From: Deltaproteobacteria bacterium RIFOXYA12_FULL_61_11
GTDB taxonomy: Bacteria > Bdellovibrionota_F > JAHFAK01 > YA12-FULL-61-11
NCBI GenBank assembly: GCA_001799195.1
Contig: MGSU01000150.1
Location: 1 to 40,094, forward strand
Reading direction: 5' to 3'
DNA: 40,094 bases
Of this stretch, positions 1-8,787 are shown piece by piece. Positions within the stretch are counted from its first letter, which is position 1, and each line of letters starts with the position of its first letter. A program made the position numbers and the translations under genes. The notes beneath the pieces are model-generated. The model saw only the letters and a program-made list of their open reading frames with translations, had not been told where the DNA came from and did no database searches.

Positions 1-229
1 GGATGCGGAGGAGGAGATGGAAGTGATTATCCATCAAGCAAAAGTCTATCAGACAGATACCATAGTGCTTTTTCGTTCCCGCCAGGAGGTCCAGGTAGAG
101 TTCCTTGAACGTAGGGTTGCTGAGCAGGTACTGGCGGGCGTGGTCGGTGCATTGCCAATAGGCGTGGACCAGATCGCCGTCGTGGAGCTGCAGGTCGCGA
201 GGCACACGGGTGTTGGTGATCATGCTCAT
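1..229 (-). CDS. REP-associated tyrosine (Y1) transposase, N-terminal part
   Basis: Reading the minus strand from an ATG at 229 gives an open frame that runs off the left edge, so about 76 residues are visible. It begins MSMITNTRVPRDLQL and contains the spaced pattern of IS200/RAYT Y1 transposases: an N-terminal strand, a segment on tRNA-length helices (YLLSNPTLKELY-like region), and near residue 68 the sequence CLMDNHFHLLL. The H-F-H is the HUH metal-binding motif of this family, which in most RAYTs follows exactly this 'LMDNHxH' context. The catalytic Tyr would lie in the missing C-terminal part. These enzymes nick and rejoin single-stranded DNA and mobilise short palindromes (REPs). An in-frame ATG at 223 is an alternative start; the 229 start is preceded by a GAGGTG-like ribosome site. 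An inverted repeat lies just beyond the start at 300-355. Confidence 0.8.
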   Translation of the reverse strand, partial: MSMITNTRVPRDLQLHDGDLVHAYWQCTDHARQYLLSNPTFKELYLDLLAGTKKHYGICLIDFCLMDNHFHLLLRI

Positions 230-484
230 GGCTGGAACACCTCAGCAGGATGCGAGCCAGGAATGGTTTCTCAAAAAGATAAGTAAAATCAAGTATCTAC
301 AAACCACCAGTCGTGGCATTCGGAAAGACGATCGGAAAGGCGATTCGGTGGTTTGAAGTCCAACGTGGATTTTGGTGGTGCTGTTTGACTCCCCCCGCTC
401 CTCCTGCTAGGCAAGAAGAGCCAGGCCGAGCCCTCGGGCCGGCCCTCATGACCCGAAGTTGCACGAGCTGGGAGGTGTTCGACC
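230..484. other. Intergenic gap between transposase and P-loop gene
   Basis: A divergent gap of 255 bp containing the inverted repeat at 300-355. No CDS or clear promoter pair is seen. Confidence 0.4.
300..355. repeat. Inverted repeat near the RAYT start
   Basis: A perfect 9-bp inverted repeat, CAAACCACC at 300-308 and GGTGGTTTG at 347-355, encloses two near-identical 12-bp units (CGGAAAGACGAT and CGGAAAGGCGAT). It lies 70 bp upstream of the Y1 transposase start and 130 bp upstream of the P-loop NTPase gene. RAYT genes are typically flanked by palindromic REP units, so it is a candidate REP, but only one copy is visible here. Confidence 0.35.
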
Positions 485-1237
485 ATGGCCGGAAAGATTT
501 TCGACCTCATCATCCTCAACGGGCGCCCGGCGGCGGGCAAATCCGAGGTCCTCGACTACCTCAAGAAGGTGCCTCTGGCCGAGCGTATCGAACGTTTCCA
601 CGTGGGTGAGTTCGCCGAATTCGATGACTTCCCGATCCTGTGGGAACGCTTCGAGGACGACGACATCTATACCCAGTACGGCAAAGAGCGCCTCATCTCC
701 AACACCGAGTTCACCTATCAGGGCCAGCACCTCAAAGGCTACGTGTTCAAGGACAAGTTCTTCTGGAATTACCTCATCCGGCGGCTCTGTCTCAATTACG
801 ATAAAGTATTACGGGACGATCCTCGCTATCACACCACGACCACCGCGCTCTTCGAGTTCTCCCGGGGTTCCGAGCACGGCGGCTTCCGCATGGCCTATGA
901 CCATCTGGACGATAGCATCCTGGCGCGGGCCTGTACCCTCTACATCAATTGTTCGTGGGAAGAGTCCCTGCGCAAGAACCGCCGCCGCTACAACCCCAAT
1001 AAACCGGACAGCATTCTCGAGCACGCTCTCGAGGACAAGAAGCTCGAGATGCTCTACAAGGGCTCAGACTGGGCCGATTTCTCGGCGGCAAACCCCGATC
1101 ACCTCCTGGTCAAGGGGAAGAAGGTGCCCTTCGCGATCCTACAGAACGAGCCCGAGATCACCGATCAACCCGACAAGCTCGGTCCTGCCCTGGAGCTGGC
1201 CCTGAACAAACTGTGGAAACTGCACACGGCCCGCTGA
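485..1237 (+). CDS. P-loop NTPase of unknown function, kinase-like
   Basis: The 250-residue protein has a Walker A motif, GRPAAGKS, at residues 13-20, directly after a hydrophobic beta strand (FDLIILN), as in small-molecule kinases and related P-loop phosphotransferases. The rest is rich in charged and aromatic residues (for example FDDFPILWERF, and a region around SRGSEHGGF and LRKNRRRYNPNK that could bind phosphate). No family name is recognised. The start is supported by GGGAGGT at 471-477. The gene is followed after 37 bp by an organophosphate-type transporter on the same strand, so the pair is probably co-transcribed and may handle the same phosphorylated or phosphorylatable metabolite. 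No signal peptide or membrane segment is visible, so it is expected to be cytoplasmic. Confidence 0.75.
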   Translation: MAGKIFDLIILNGRPAAGKSEVLDYLKKVPLAERIERFHVGEFAEFDDFPILWERFEDDDIYTQYGKERLISNTEFTYQGQHLKGYVFKDKFFWNYLIRRLCLNYDKVLRDDPRYHTTTTALFEFSRGSEHGGFRMAYDHLDDSILARACTLYINCSWEESLRKNRRRYNPNKPDSILEHALEDKKLEMLYKGSDWADFSAANPDHLLVKGKKVPFAILQNEPEITDQPDKLGPALELALNKLWKLHTAR

Positions 1238-1274
1238 ACCTTCGGCTTCACCCACCCCAGCTCGAGGTAGCTCC

Positions 1275-2741
1275 ATGTTCGACATCCTAGTCCCGGTGCT
1301 CGCCCTGACCATCGTGGTGGTCATCTACGCGATCAACAACCCAGCGAACCACAGCACCGAATTCCGCCTACGCTCCTTCATCAACTGGTTCCCGCTCGGA
1401 CTGACCTACGCACTCCTGTACATGGGTCGTTACAACCTGACCGTGGCCAAGAACGCCCTGGCCGATCTCAACCTGATGAGCAATTCGGACTTCGGCACCA
1501 TCTTCGGCATCGGGGCGGTGGTCTACGGCCTCTCCTTCACCGTCAACGGTCCCCTCACCGACAAGATCGGGGGCAAACGCTCGATCCTGATCGGTGCTTT
1601 CGGCGCGGCCGCGATCAACCTGGTCATGGGCTGGATGCTCTACCTCATCATCACCGGCCAGTCTTCCTTCGACCTGGCGACCACCTTCACCGTGCTCTAC
1701 GCCCTCAACATGTACTTCCAGAGCTTCGGCGCAGTCTCCATCGTCAAGGTCAACGCCAGTTGGTTCCACATCCGCGAGCGAGGGGTCTTCGGCGCTCTCT
1801 TCGGCGTGCTCATCTCCCTGGGCCTGGAATTCGCCTTCGATTGGAACTCGACCATCATCAAGGCGGTCTCGCCCGACGAGAGCCAGCTCGGAGTACTCGA
1901 ACACCTGTTGCGCGCCCTGTTCGGGGCCGAGGGTACGACGGTGGTGCAGACCTGGTGGGTCTTCTTCGTCCCCGCCATCTTGCTGGTGGTCTTCGCCATT
2001 TTCGAGATCTTCGTGCTCAAGGACCGGCCCTCGCAAGCCGGTTTGAAGGACTTCGAGACCGGCGACGCCTCCTCGGGCGAGATGGACCGCAACTTCACCG
2101 TGCTGCAGCTCTACAAGAAGATCCTGACCAACCCGATCATCATCACCATCGCCCTGATCGAGTTCTGCTCCGGCGTGCTCCGCAACGGCATCATGCACTG
2201 GGGCACCATCTACGCCAAGACCTTCGGTTTTCACACCACCGACTTCATCTTCAGCAACTGGGGCAAGGCTCTGATGATCGCCGGTATCACCGGCGGCTTC
2301 TTCGCCGGCCTGGTCAGCGACAAACTGTTCCAGTCCCGTCGGGCTCCCTCGGCCTGTCTCCTCTATGGAGGTATGGCCGTGGCCGTGGGCGTGATGGTCT
2401 TCACCCTCGACACTTACGCCGTGCTGGGTTACCTCGCCATCTTCATCTCGATGTGCGTGATCGGCGTCCACGGCATGCTCTCCGGCACCGCGACCATGGA
2501 TTTCGGCGGCCGCAAGGGTGCGGGGACCGCGGTAGGGGTGATCGACGGGTTCGTCTATCTCGGTACCGGCTTCCAGTCCCTGGCCCTGGGATACCTCCTG
2601 CCCAACGACCCCGCTACGGCGACCTGGCAGAGCTGGTCCTGGTGGCCGGTCTTCCTCCTGCCCTTCACCCTCATCGGACTCGCCCTGACCCTCAAGATCT
2701 GGAAGGCCTTCCCCGACCAGAAACGCGGCGGAGGTCACTGA
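1275..2741 (+). CDS. MFS transporter, organophosphate:phosphate antiporter (GlpT/UhpT) type
   Basis: The 488-residue protein is strongly hydrophobic with about twelve membrane segments. After a first N-terminal helix it carries YMGRYNLTVAKNAL, which matches the signature of the organophosphate:Pi antiporter (OPA) family (GlpT, UhpT), and then the MFS loop GPLTDKIGGKR between helices 2 and 3. The second half repeats the pattern with a GGFFAGLVSDKL loop. Family members exchange sugar phosphates or glycerol-3-phosphate for phosphate across the inner membrane; the substrate here cannot be read from sequence. GAGGT precedes the ATG. It is 37 bp after the P-loop NTPase and 13 bp before the next gene, suggesting one transcript. 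An extra N-terminal hydrophobic stretch before the usual start of the family makes it somewhat longer than typical (about 450). Confidence 0.85.
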   Translation: MFDILVPVLALTIVVVIYAINNPANHSTEFRLRSFINWFPLGLTYALLYMGRYNLTVAKNALADLNLMSNSDFGTIFGIGAVVYGLSFTVNGPLTDKIGGKRSILIGAFGAAAINLVMGWMLYLIITGQSSFDLATTFTVLYALNMYFQSFGAVSIVKVNASWFHIRERGVFGALFGVLISLGLEFAFDWNSTIIKAVSPDESQLGVLEHLLRALFGAEGTTVVQTWWVFFVPAILLVVFAIFEIFVLKDRPSQAGLKDFETGDASSGEMDRNFTVLQLYKKILTNPIIITIALIEFCSGVLRNGIMHWGTIYAKTFGFHTTDFIFSNWGKALMIAGITGGFFAGLVSDKLFQSRRAPSACLLYGGMAVAVGVMVFTLDTYAVLGYLAIFISMCVIGVHGMLSGTATMDFGGRKGAGTAVGVIDGFVYLGTGFQSLALGYLLPNDPATATWQSWSWWPVFLLPFTLIGLALTLKIWKAFPDQKRGGGH

Positions 2742-2754
2742 GAGATCACGCCTC

Positions 2755-4794
2755 GTGCGACTCCAACGCACCACTATCCCGGGCCTCGGCTTCGCTCTCT
2801 GCCTCGCAACGGTGCTGGGGGGTGTTCCCGAACCTGCCCCGGCCTTCGACTACTTAGAACACAGTTACCTGACCGACCGGGCCTGCTTCCTCGCGCAGAC
2901 GACCCTCGGCAAGCTCCTCTCGGCCGAGAATGCCGGGGCTCCGGACAACGAGGGGCACGAGTTCCTCGCAATACGCTACCTGGCCTTGTCGTTGCTCTGC
3001 CCGCTGCGCTGGGACAAACCGTACTGCAACGGAGGGTACAAACAGGCTGCCTCGGTGCTGCACGGACCTCGACCCGCCGAGGGGCAGGAGTATGCGATCA
3101 CCCTGGGCGACCTGGCCGCCTTGCCCGACCACCTGCCCTGGTACGGCCGTATCGGCGGTCTACCGCGCGCCGAGGACCCCGGGGTCATCGACCTCTTGCT
3201 CGAATGGCTCGAGAAGCCCCCCGGCGGGATGGTGGAAGACGTGGCCGAGGACGCCTGCGAAACCGGGGACGAACTGCCCTGGTCCGAACTCGACCGGGGG
3301 TTAGCGACCGATGCCCTTGCCTTGGTGGCTCATCCCGAACCGGCCCTCTCCGCGGCCCACTTCGCACCGAACCGCCGCCGTGCGCTGCTTCCCGGCCCAC
3401 ACGACCCGGCAGGCGCCTATTCCTTCGACAACCCGCAGTACCTGGACATGGTGCTGACCCACTACCACCATTTCGGTGCCGAGGCCTATGCCTCCTGGGT
3501 CGGCTTCCAGCATGCGGCGCGATCGGCCGCCGAGACCCCCTGCACCGCTCTCCTCCTGCTCTCGGCCGAACAGGCGGAGGATCTCTCCGGTCCGAACTTC
3601 TCTGAAGAACTCTGGGAGGCCTCGAGCGAGAGCGCCCGCCGCGACCTCGGTTGCCGGCTGCTCGCGGCGCGCCTCACCGAACGTGTACTCCAATGGCGCA
3701 AGAGCGCAGACCCAGGTCTGACCGGACCGGTCGTGCCATGGGTCGATCGGCTCGCTCAGGAACAGGATGCAGCGGGAGAGCTCGGCCTGCGACTGGCCTC
3801 TGCCTTCCTCTCACTACCCCTCTGCGGCAGCGGGTTGCATTTCCTGCAGGACAACCTCTCGGGCGGGCACCTGCGCACCCGGCCCTACGCCACCCGGATC
3901 GAAGAGACGAGGCGCAGGCACGACCACGACAGCGCCGTGGGCGTGGTCGCCATCTTCCACGGCCATCCTGCCTTCGCTTCGCCCCCCCAGCCGTTCCTCG
4001 CCTTCGGTGATGGCTATCTGCTCGGACCAGGCGCGGGTGGGCGAAGCCTGGAGGAAGGCCTCGGGCTCGGCCAATGCATCCACCACCCGCCGGAAGATCC
4101 CGAGACGGCCACGAACTGTCTCTTGCGCTACCAACGCGCCCTGATCCTCGCCTCGACGGCCGCGGCCTTGCGGGACTGGGCAAGTATTCTCCCCCGGGGG
4201 AAATACTTCGAAGAACGGCACTCTCTCGGCAGGTTTCTCCTCTCCCGGCCGGTCGACCTCGTTTCGCTCTCCGACCATCTGCCCTATGCCATGCTGCACA
4301 TCGGAGATCTGCCGGTACCATGGGAACCGCTTAGTTACCAAGCCCTTGTATTTGCCTATGGTATTGAACTGCGCGCCCGCGGTCTCGTCCAGGGCTTCGA
4401 CCTCTCCCTGCTCTCGGCCCTGGGGCGGGAAGCCACCTGGCTGAGCGGGTACCACCTCGGCGCAAGGGTGGGAGCGGTCGATGGACCGAACAACCGCCTC
4501 CTACTGGCCGCGGGGTACGGTTTCCATTGGCGTTGGGCGGCTCGTTTCCTCCTGGACTTAGTCCCCCTGACCTTCCTCGGTCTTGGAGACGGGAGCGACC
4601 GAGGAATGCTCACCGCGGGTCTCGATCCGGCCATCGGACTGTCCGTCCTGCCCGAAGGGTGGATCAAGTTCCCGCTGCAAGTGTCCCTGACCGGGCGTTT
4701 GCCGACAACCTTTCTCGACAGCACTCGAGGCCTGGTCGCCCGCGGCGTCCTCTCCCCCTGGCTGGAATTGGCCGTGGGGCTGGCCTATTTCTGA
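2755..4794 (+). CDS. Exported Zn-phospholipase C/S1-P1-nuclease-like protein with barrel-like C-terminus
   Basis: The 679-residue product starts with GTG and has a signal peptide ending near APA-FDY (residues 28-33). The central part is helical, with LHFLQDN at 361-367 (His362, Asp366) followed by GGHLRTRP and a cluster RRRHDHD. This resembles the 'ALHFLxDxxxxGH' helix of zinc-dependent phospholipase C-like proteins, where His and Asp bind zinc. An upstream HYHHF segment may supply another ligand. Roughly residues 530-679 look like alternating strands and end in an aromatic residue (ELAVGLAYF), as in outer-membrane barrels. The enzyme class is therefore inferred from motif spacing, and the C-terminal barrel from pattern only. 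It follows the transporter by 13 bp but may belong to a separate function. Confidence 0.6.
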   Translation: MRLQRTTIPGLGFALCLATVLGGVPEPAPAFDYLEHSYLTDRACFLAQTTLGKLLSAENAGAPDNEGHEFLAIRYLALSLLCPLRWDKPYCNGGYKQAASVLHGPRPAEGQEYAITLGDLAALPDHLPWYGRIGGLPRAEDPGVIDLLLEWLEKPPGGMVEDVAEDACETGDELPWSELDRGLATDALALVAHPEPALSAAHFAPNRRRALLPGPHDPAGAYSFDNPQYLDMVLTHYHHFGAEAYASWVGFQHAARSAAETPCTALLLLSAEQAEDLSGPNFSEELWEASSESARRDLGCRLLAARLTERVLQWRKSADPGLTGPVVPWVDRLAQEQDAAGELGLRLASAFLSLPLCGSGLHFLQDNLSGGHLRTRPYATRIEETRRRHDHDSAVGVVAIFHGHPAFASPPQPFLAFGDGYLLGPGAGGRSLEEGLGLGQCIHHPPEDPETATNCLLRYQRALILASTAAALRDWASILPRGKYFEERHSLGRFLLSRPVDLVSLSDHLPYAMLHIGDLPVPWEPLSYQALVFAYGIELRARGLVQGFDLSLLSALGREATWLSGYHLGARVGAVDGPNNRLLLAAGYGFHWRWAARFLLDLVPLTFLGLGDGSDRGMLTAGLDPAIGLSVLPEGWIKFPLQVSLTGRLPTTFLDSTRGLVARGVLSPWLELAVGLAYF

Positions 4795-4994
4795 CGCCCT
4801 GGCCAAGCGCTCTCCGGGCAGGTTCCCCCAAGAGGTGGGAATCGTCTCGATGGTCCTCGCTCCAGCCCTTCTCCGGGTTCCCCAAGTACCATGATCCAAT
4901 AACAATTTTTGCACCATGACGAGTATGAACCTGCGGTTCTGGGATCCGGCAGTTCCTATGGACTTCTCGAACTCCTTCGACTAGCATCAGGGGT

Positions 4995-5846
4995 ATGAAT
5001 ATCGTGCCTCCACCGCGTGTCGCAGCTCCCCACCTCGGTCTTCGGCTACTCGGCCTCCTGCTCGTATGCTGGGCAGCCGTTCCGGGTTCGACCGCACCCG
5101 CGGCTTCGCCCCCCGTAACCCTCTTCCTCTACGCCCCGGACGTCAAACTGCAGAAGACCTCCTCCCTCCTCGCCGCGGCCAGGGAGTGTTTCACCGCACT
5201 GGATCTGCCCCTCGCTCTCGAGGTCTTCGAACGGGCGGAGGTCCTGGACCCTCAGATCCTGGCCCAAAAACCGGCCTTCTTGCTCTGCCCCGGATGGTAC
5301 CTCGCCGAACACCGCGTGGAACTGGCCCTGGTCCCGCTGTTACGGGCGACGGTGAACGGCATCACCTCCTACAAAAAACTCCTCCTCGGCCGGGGCGGCC
5401 TCGAACTCCACAAACTCGACCATGCCAAGCTGGCCCTGACCCCCCTGGGAGAAGACACCCAGGCGATGCTGCAGCGCGAGCTGCTCAAGGGCGCTCCCAT
5501 CACTCCGGCGACCTTCTCCCTGATCCTGGTCAACAAAGACATCGATGCCATCTTCGCCCTGGCGTTCGGACAGGTCGAGCTGAGTCTCGTCCGGCCAGAG
5601 AACCTCGAACACCTGCGCACGGTCAATCCGAGGGTTGTTAACGAATTCAAGGTGCTACATGAAACCTCAGCCCTCGTCACTCCCACGATGTGCGGGCTCG
5701 AGGGCAACTATAGCCCGGCCCTGGGAGAACACCTGACCAAAACCCTGCTCCTGCTCGGCACCTCGAAGCTTCAGGCAGCCCGCACCTTCCTCGGCCTGCT
5801 CGGGTACGACGGGTTCGTCAGGGAAGCCAAGGGTAGCAAGGAATGA
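4995..5846 (+). CDS. Periplasmic phosphate/phosphonate-type (PhnD-like) binding protein
   Basis: The 283-residue protein has a signal peptide (hydrophobic LGLRLLGLLLVCWAAVPGS, cleavage near APA-ASP). The mature part follows the fold of PhnD/type 2 periplasmic binding proteins: VTLFLYAPDVKLQ at the first strand, then AQKPAFLLCPGWYL, GITSYKKLLLGRGG and NKDIDAIFALAFGQ, the last corresponding to the hinge helix where captured substrate is sensed. No ABC permease or ATPase is nearby. It ends 7 bp before a large membrane-bound histidine kinase, so it probably works as a periplasmic ligand sensor for that kinase rather than as a transport component. AGGGGT precedes the ATG closely. The ligand is unknown. 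Confidence 0.7.
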   Translation: MNIVPPPRVAAPHLGLRLLGLLLVCWAAVPGSTAPAASPPVTLFLYAPDVKLQKTSSLLAAARECFTALDLPLALEVFERAEVLDPQILAQKPAFLLCPGWYLAEHRVELALVPLLRATVNGITSYKKLLLGRGGLELHKLDHAKLALTPLGEDTQAMLQRELLKGAPITPATFSLILVNKDIDAIFALAFGQVELSLVRPENLEHLRTVNPRVVNEFKVLHETSALVTPTMCGLEGNYSPALGEHLTKTLLLLGTSKLQAARTFLGLLGYDGFVREAKGSKE

Positions 5847-5853
5847 CCCCCCG

Positions 5854-8709
5854 GTGGTAAACACCGTCTCCCCAGCACCACCGAGTCCGCCCGCACCAAC
5901 CTTCTCCTTCCTGAAAAAACTGGCGGCCCTGAGCATCACCCTCGTGGTCTTGACCACGGTCGGCACCAGCTTCGTGCATATCCGCTCCTTCGAACAAGCC
6001 ATGGAGGAAGAACTCGCGGCTAAGGTAACCCTTCTCCGGGCGAACCTCGTGGCCGAGGGCCGGACCCTGACCTCAAACTTGGCCCTGGGCATCGGCGAGG
6101 CCCTAGCCGGACATAACTATGGCTTCGTCGAGACCCTACTCTCTTCGACCCTCGCTTCCGACAGCCGGCTGCGCTACGGCATGGTCATGAACCGCGACCG
6201 GCTGACCTTGGTCCACAGCGACCCTCGGCTCGTCCATCAAGTCCTGAACGACGATCAAGCCACAACCACGGCCGCGCTCGAGGAAACCCGCGACTTCGAG
6301 CTCACCCGCGACGGCGAGCGTTTACTCGAGGTCGCCTCACCGATCCTCCTCGCCGGGACCCGCTGGGGCACGCTGCGCTTGGCCTACACCCAGCGTTTCA
6401 TCGACGATGCCATCGCCCGGACCCGCAGCACCTCACGGGCCAAGGTCCGCTCCTTCTGGTTCGCCGCGCTCAGCATCGCCTCCGGATTGATCCTGCTCTC
6501 GACCCTCGTGTCCTGGTTCTTCTCCCGCCGCCTGACCGCACCGGTGACCAGCATGGTCGAACTGACGGATCAACTCGCCCGCGGAAACCTCGGCCGGAGG
6601 CTGTGCCTGCAGAGCAATGACGAACTCGGGATCCTGGCCCGGTCGATCGACGTCATGGCCGACAACCTGGAAGAGAGCTTCCGAGTCGTGCGGGAACAGA
6701 ACAGTCGGTTGCTCGAGCTGGATCGTTTGAAGACCGAGTTCTTGGCCAACACCTCGCACGAACTGCGCACCCCGCTCAACGGCATCCTCGGGCTCACCGA
6801 AGTCCTCCTTGAGCGCCTCGGCGATCGGTCCGAAGCATTGCGTCCGCTGCTTCTGAGCATCCGCACCAGCGCGCAACGCCTGACCGGCCTGGTCGAAGGA
6901 TTGCTCGAGCTCGCCACGGTCCAGCGCAAAGAGGCCAGAGCAAAACCCTCGTCCTTCTCCCTGGCCGAACTCGTCACCGTGGTCGCCGATCTCACCCGGG
7001 GACTCCTCGTCGGCCGGCCGCTCAGCCTCGAGCTCGAGGTCTCCGACCCAGATGCGACCGTGGTACAAGATCGCGCTAAACTGACCCAGATCCTGCTCAA
7101 CCTGACCGGCAACGCGACCAAGTTCACCTCGGAGGGAGGGGTATCGCTCCACTGCACGGTGACCCGAGATACGGTCGAGTTCGAGGTCGGCGATACGGGC
7201 ATCGGGATTCCCGCCGAACACTTCGAGGCGATCTTCGACGAGTTCCGCCAACTCGACGGCGCCGCTGACCGAGCCCATAGCGGCGTCGGTCTTGGCCTCG
7301 CGCTGTGCCGCCGCTACACCGGGCTGCTCGGCGGCACCATCGAGGTGAAAAGCGAACTCGGCAAGGGCAGCACCTTTACCGTGAGGATCCCCCGCTTCCT
7401 CGAGCTCGGCCATGATAACGTTGCGGTCTTGGAAGGCCTCCCTGCGCCGCTGTCGGACCCTACGCTCCGATCCGCCCCGGAAACCTCACCGTCCGAGCTC
7501 GTCTTGCCGTCCGAACGGACCACCCAGGAAGGCCCGAACTCGGACCTCCAACCACGCCGGGGTTGGGGAGAGCTCGTCCTGGTGGTGGACGATGAAGCGG
7601 TGAACGTCGAGGTGTTGTGTGCCCGTTTGCAGCTCGATGGCTTCACACCAGAGGGTTACACCGACCCCCTCGAGGCCCTCCGGCGACTGCAGGATCCGGC
7701 ACGACCCAGGCCAGAGCTGCTCTTACTCGACCTGATGATGCCGGGCCTGAGCGGTTTCGAGTTCTGCCGCCGCCTCAAGGCAGATCCGGCGCTGGCCGAC
7801 CTACCCATACTCGTGATCTCTGCCAGGGCCCAGGTCCAGGACCGGGTTCGTGCCCTGGGTCTGGGAGCCGACGATTACCTGGTCAAGCCCTTCGACAAAC
7901 TCGAACTGCTGGCCAGGATGGATGTCTCCCTGCGCGCGGTGAGAGCGAGGCGCGAACGCGAATTGATGCAGCGGGATTTGCTCCAGACCAAGAAACTGGC
8001 CGCTCTCGGAGAACTGAGCGCGGGCATTGCGCACGAAATCAACAACCCCCTGACCGTGATCCAGGGCTACGCGGAGGAGATCGGGGCCTTATGCGAGGAC
8101 CACGACCCCAAGGTCCTGACCTTGCGACAGTATCTCGAGCAGATCTTCACCGCGGTCCAACGCGTGAGCAAGATCACCAACAGCTTGCGCCGCTTCTCCC
8201 GCCAGAGCGGTCCCGAGGGCGACCTGCGTCCGAACCAGCTCAATCAGGTCGTCGAGGAAGCCCTCGGTCTTCTCGAGAAAAAACTGCGCGACTCCCACAT
8301 TCCCATCCACACCAACCTCGCCGAGGATCTACCGCTCGTCTCCTGTGACAGCACCTTGATCGAACAGGTCTTGATCAACATCCTCAACAACGCGATCAAT
8401 GCTATTGAAGACCGAGGCGCTACCCTCGAAGCCAGGAGCAATTCCCGTATCGAACTCAGCACGGCCCTGGACCAGGGCAATGGCGCCAGTATCACCATCT
8501 GGAACAACGGAGTACCCATCCCGCCGGAGATCAAGGACCGCATCCTCGAGCCCTTCTTCACCACCAAAGAAGTCGGCCGGGGCACGGGTCTGGGGTTGTA
8601 CCTCAGCTACAGCATCATGCGCGGCCATCATGGTCGCTTGAGCTATGACAGCGGGGAGGCGGAGGGGACGTATTTCCGCCTGCACTTCCCGCCGCTCACG
8701 GCCACCTGA
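5854..8709 (+). CDS. Hybrid sensor histidine kinase with two kinase cores flanking a receiver
   Basis: The 951-residue protein has TM1 (about 24-43), a periplasmic sensor region, TM2 (about 201-225) and HAMP (about 226-280). A first kinase core follows, with the phospho-acceptor His302 in TSHELRTPLNG and an ATPase domain (N box LLNLTGNATKF, G1 GDTGIGIP, G2 GVGLGL). Next is a receiver with Asp626 in LLLDLMMPG and Lys in VKPFD, then a second core with His727 in GIAHEINNPL and a second ATPase (NILNNAINAI, GRGTGLGLYL). In the second ATPase the G1 box reads WNNGVPIPPE, so the usual adenine-contacting Asp is Asn. The start is a GTG at 5854, 7 bp after the PhnD-like gene, with which it presumably forms a sensing pair. 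No separate response regulator is present nearby, so the output may be via phosphorelay elsewhere. Confidence 0.92.
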   Translation: MVNTVSPAPPSPPAPTFSFLKKLAALSITLVVLTTVGTSFVHIRSFEQAMEEELAAKVTLLRANLVAEGRTLTSNLALGIGEALAGHNYGFVETLLSSTLASDSRLRYGMVMNRDRLTLVHSDPRLVHQVLNDDQATTTAALEETRDFELTRDGERLLEVASPILLAGTRWGTLRLAYTQRFIDDAIARTRSTSRAKVRSFWFAALSIASGLILLSTLVSWFFSRRLTAPVTSMVELTDQLARGNLGRRLCLQSNDELGILARSIDVMADNLEESFRVVREQNSRLLELDRLKTEFLANTSHELRTPLNGILGLTEVLLERLGDRSEALRPLLLSIRTSAQRLTGLVEGLLELATVQRKEARAKPSSFSLAELVTVVADLTRGLLVGRPLSLELEVSDPDATVVQDRAKLTQILLNLTGNATKFTSEGGVSLHCTVTRDTVEFEVGDTGIGIPAEHFEAIFDEFRQLDGAADRAHSGVGLGLALCRRYTGLLGGTIEVKSELGKGSTFTVRIPRFLELGHDNVAVLEGLPAPLSDPTLRSAPETSPSELVLPSERTTQEGPNSDLQPRRGWGELVLVVDDEAVNVEVLCARLQLDGFTPEGYTDPLEALRRLQDPARPRPELLLLDLMMPGLSGFEFCRRLKADPALADLPILVISARAQVQDRVRALGLGADDYLVKPFDKLELLARMDVSLRAVRARRERELMQRDLLQTKKLAALGELSAGIAHEINNPLTVIQGYAEEIGALCEDHDPKVLTLRQYLEQIFTAVQRVSKITNSLRRFSRQSGPEGDLRPNQLNQVVEEALGLLEKKLRDSHIPIHTNLAEDLPLVSCDSTLIEQVLINILNNAINAIEDRGATLEARSNSRIELSTALDQGNGASITIWNNGVPIPPEIKDRILEPFFTTKEVGRGTGLGLYLSYSIMRGHHGRLSYDSGEAEGTYFRLHFPPLTAT

Positions 8710-8787
8710 ACACCGAGCCCAGGGAGAGCCGCCCGCCGTTCGGGGAAAAACCGAGATGAGATGAGGGGCTGGCCTCGTCCTTCACCG

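Noticed and set aside
1368-2774. A 468-codon open frame on the minus strand
   Set aside because: It is the antisense shadow of the transporter gene, with Gly/Glu/Asp/His-rich composition typical of reading high-GC DNA in the wrong frame.
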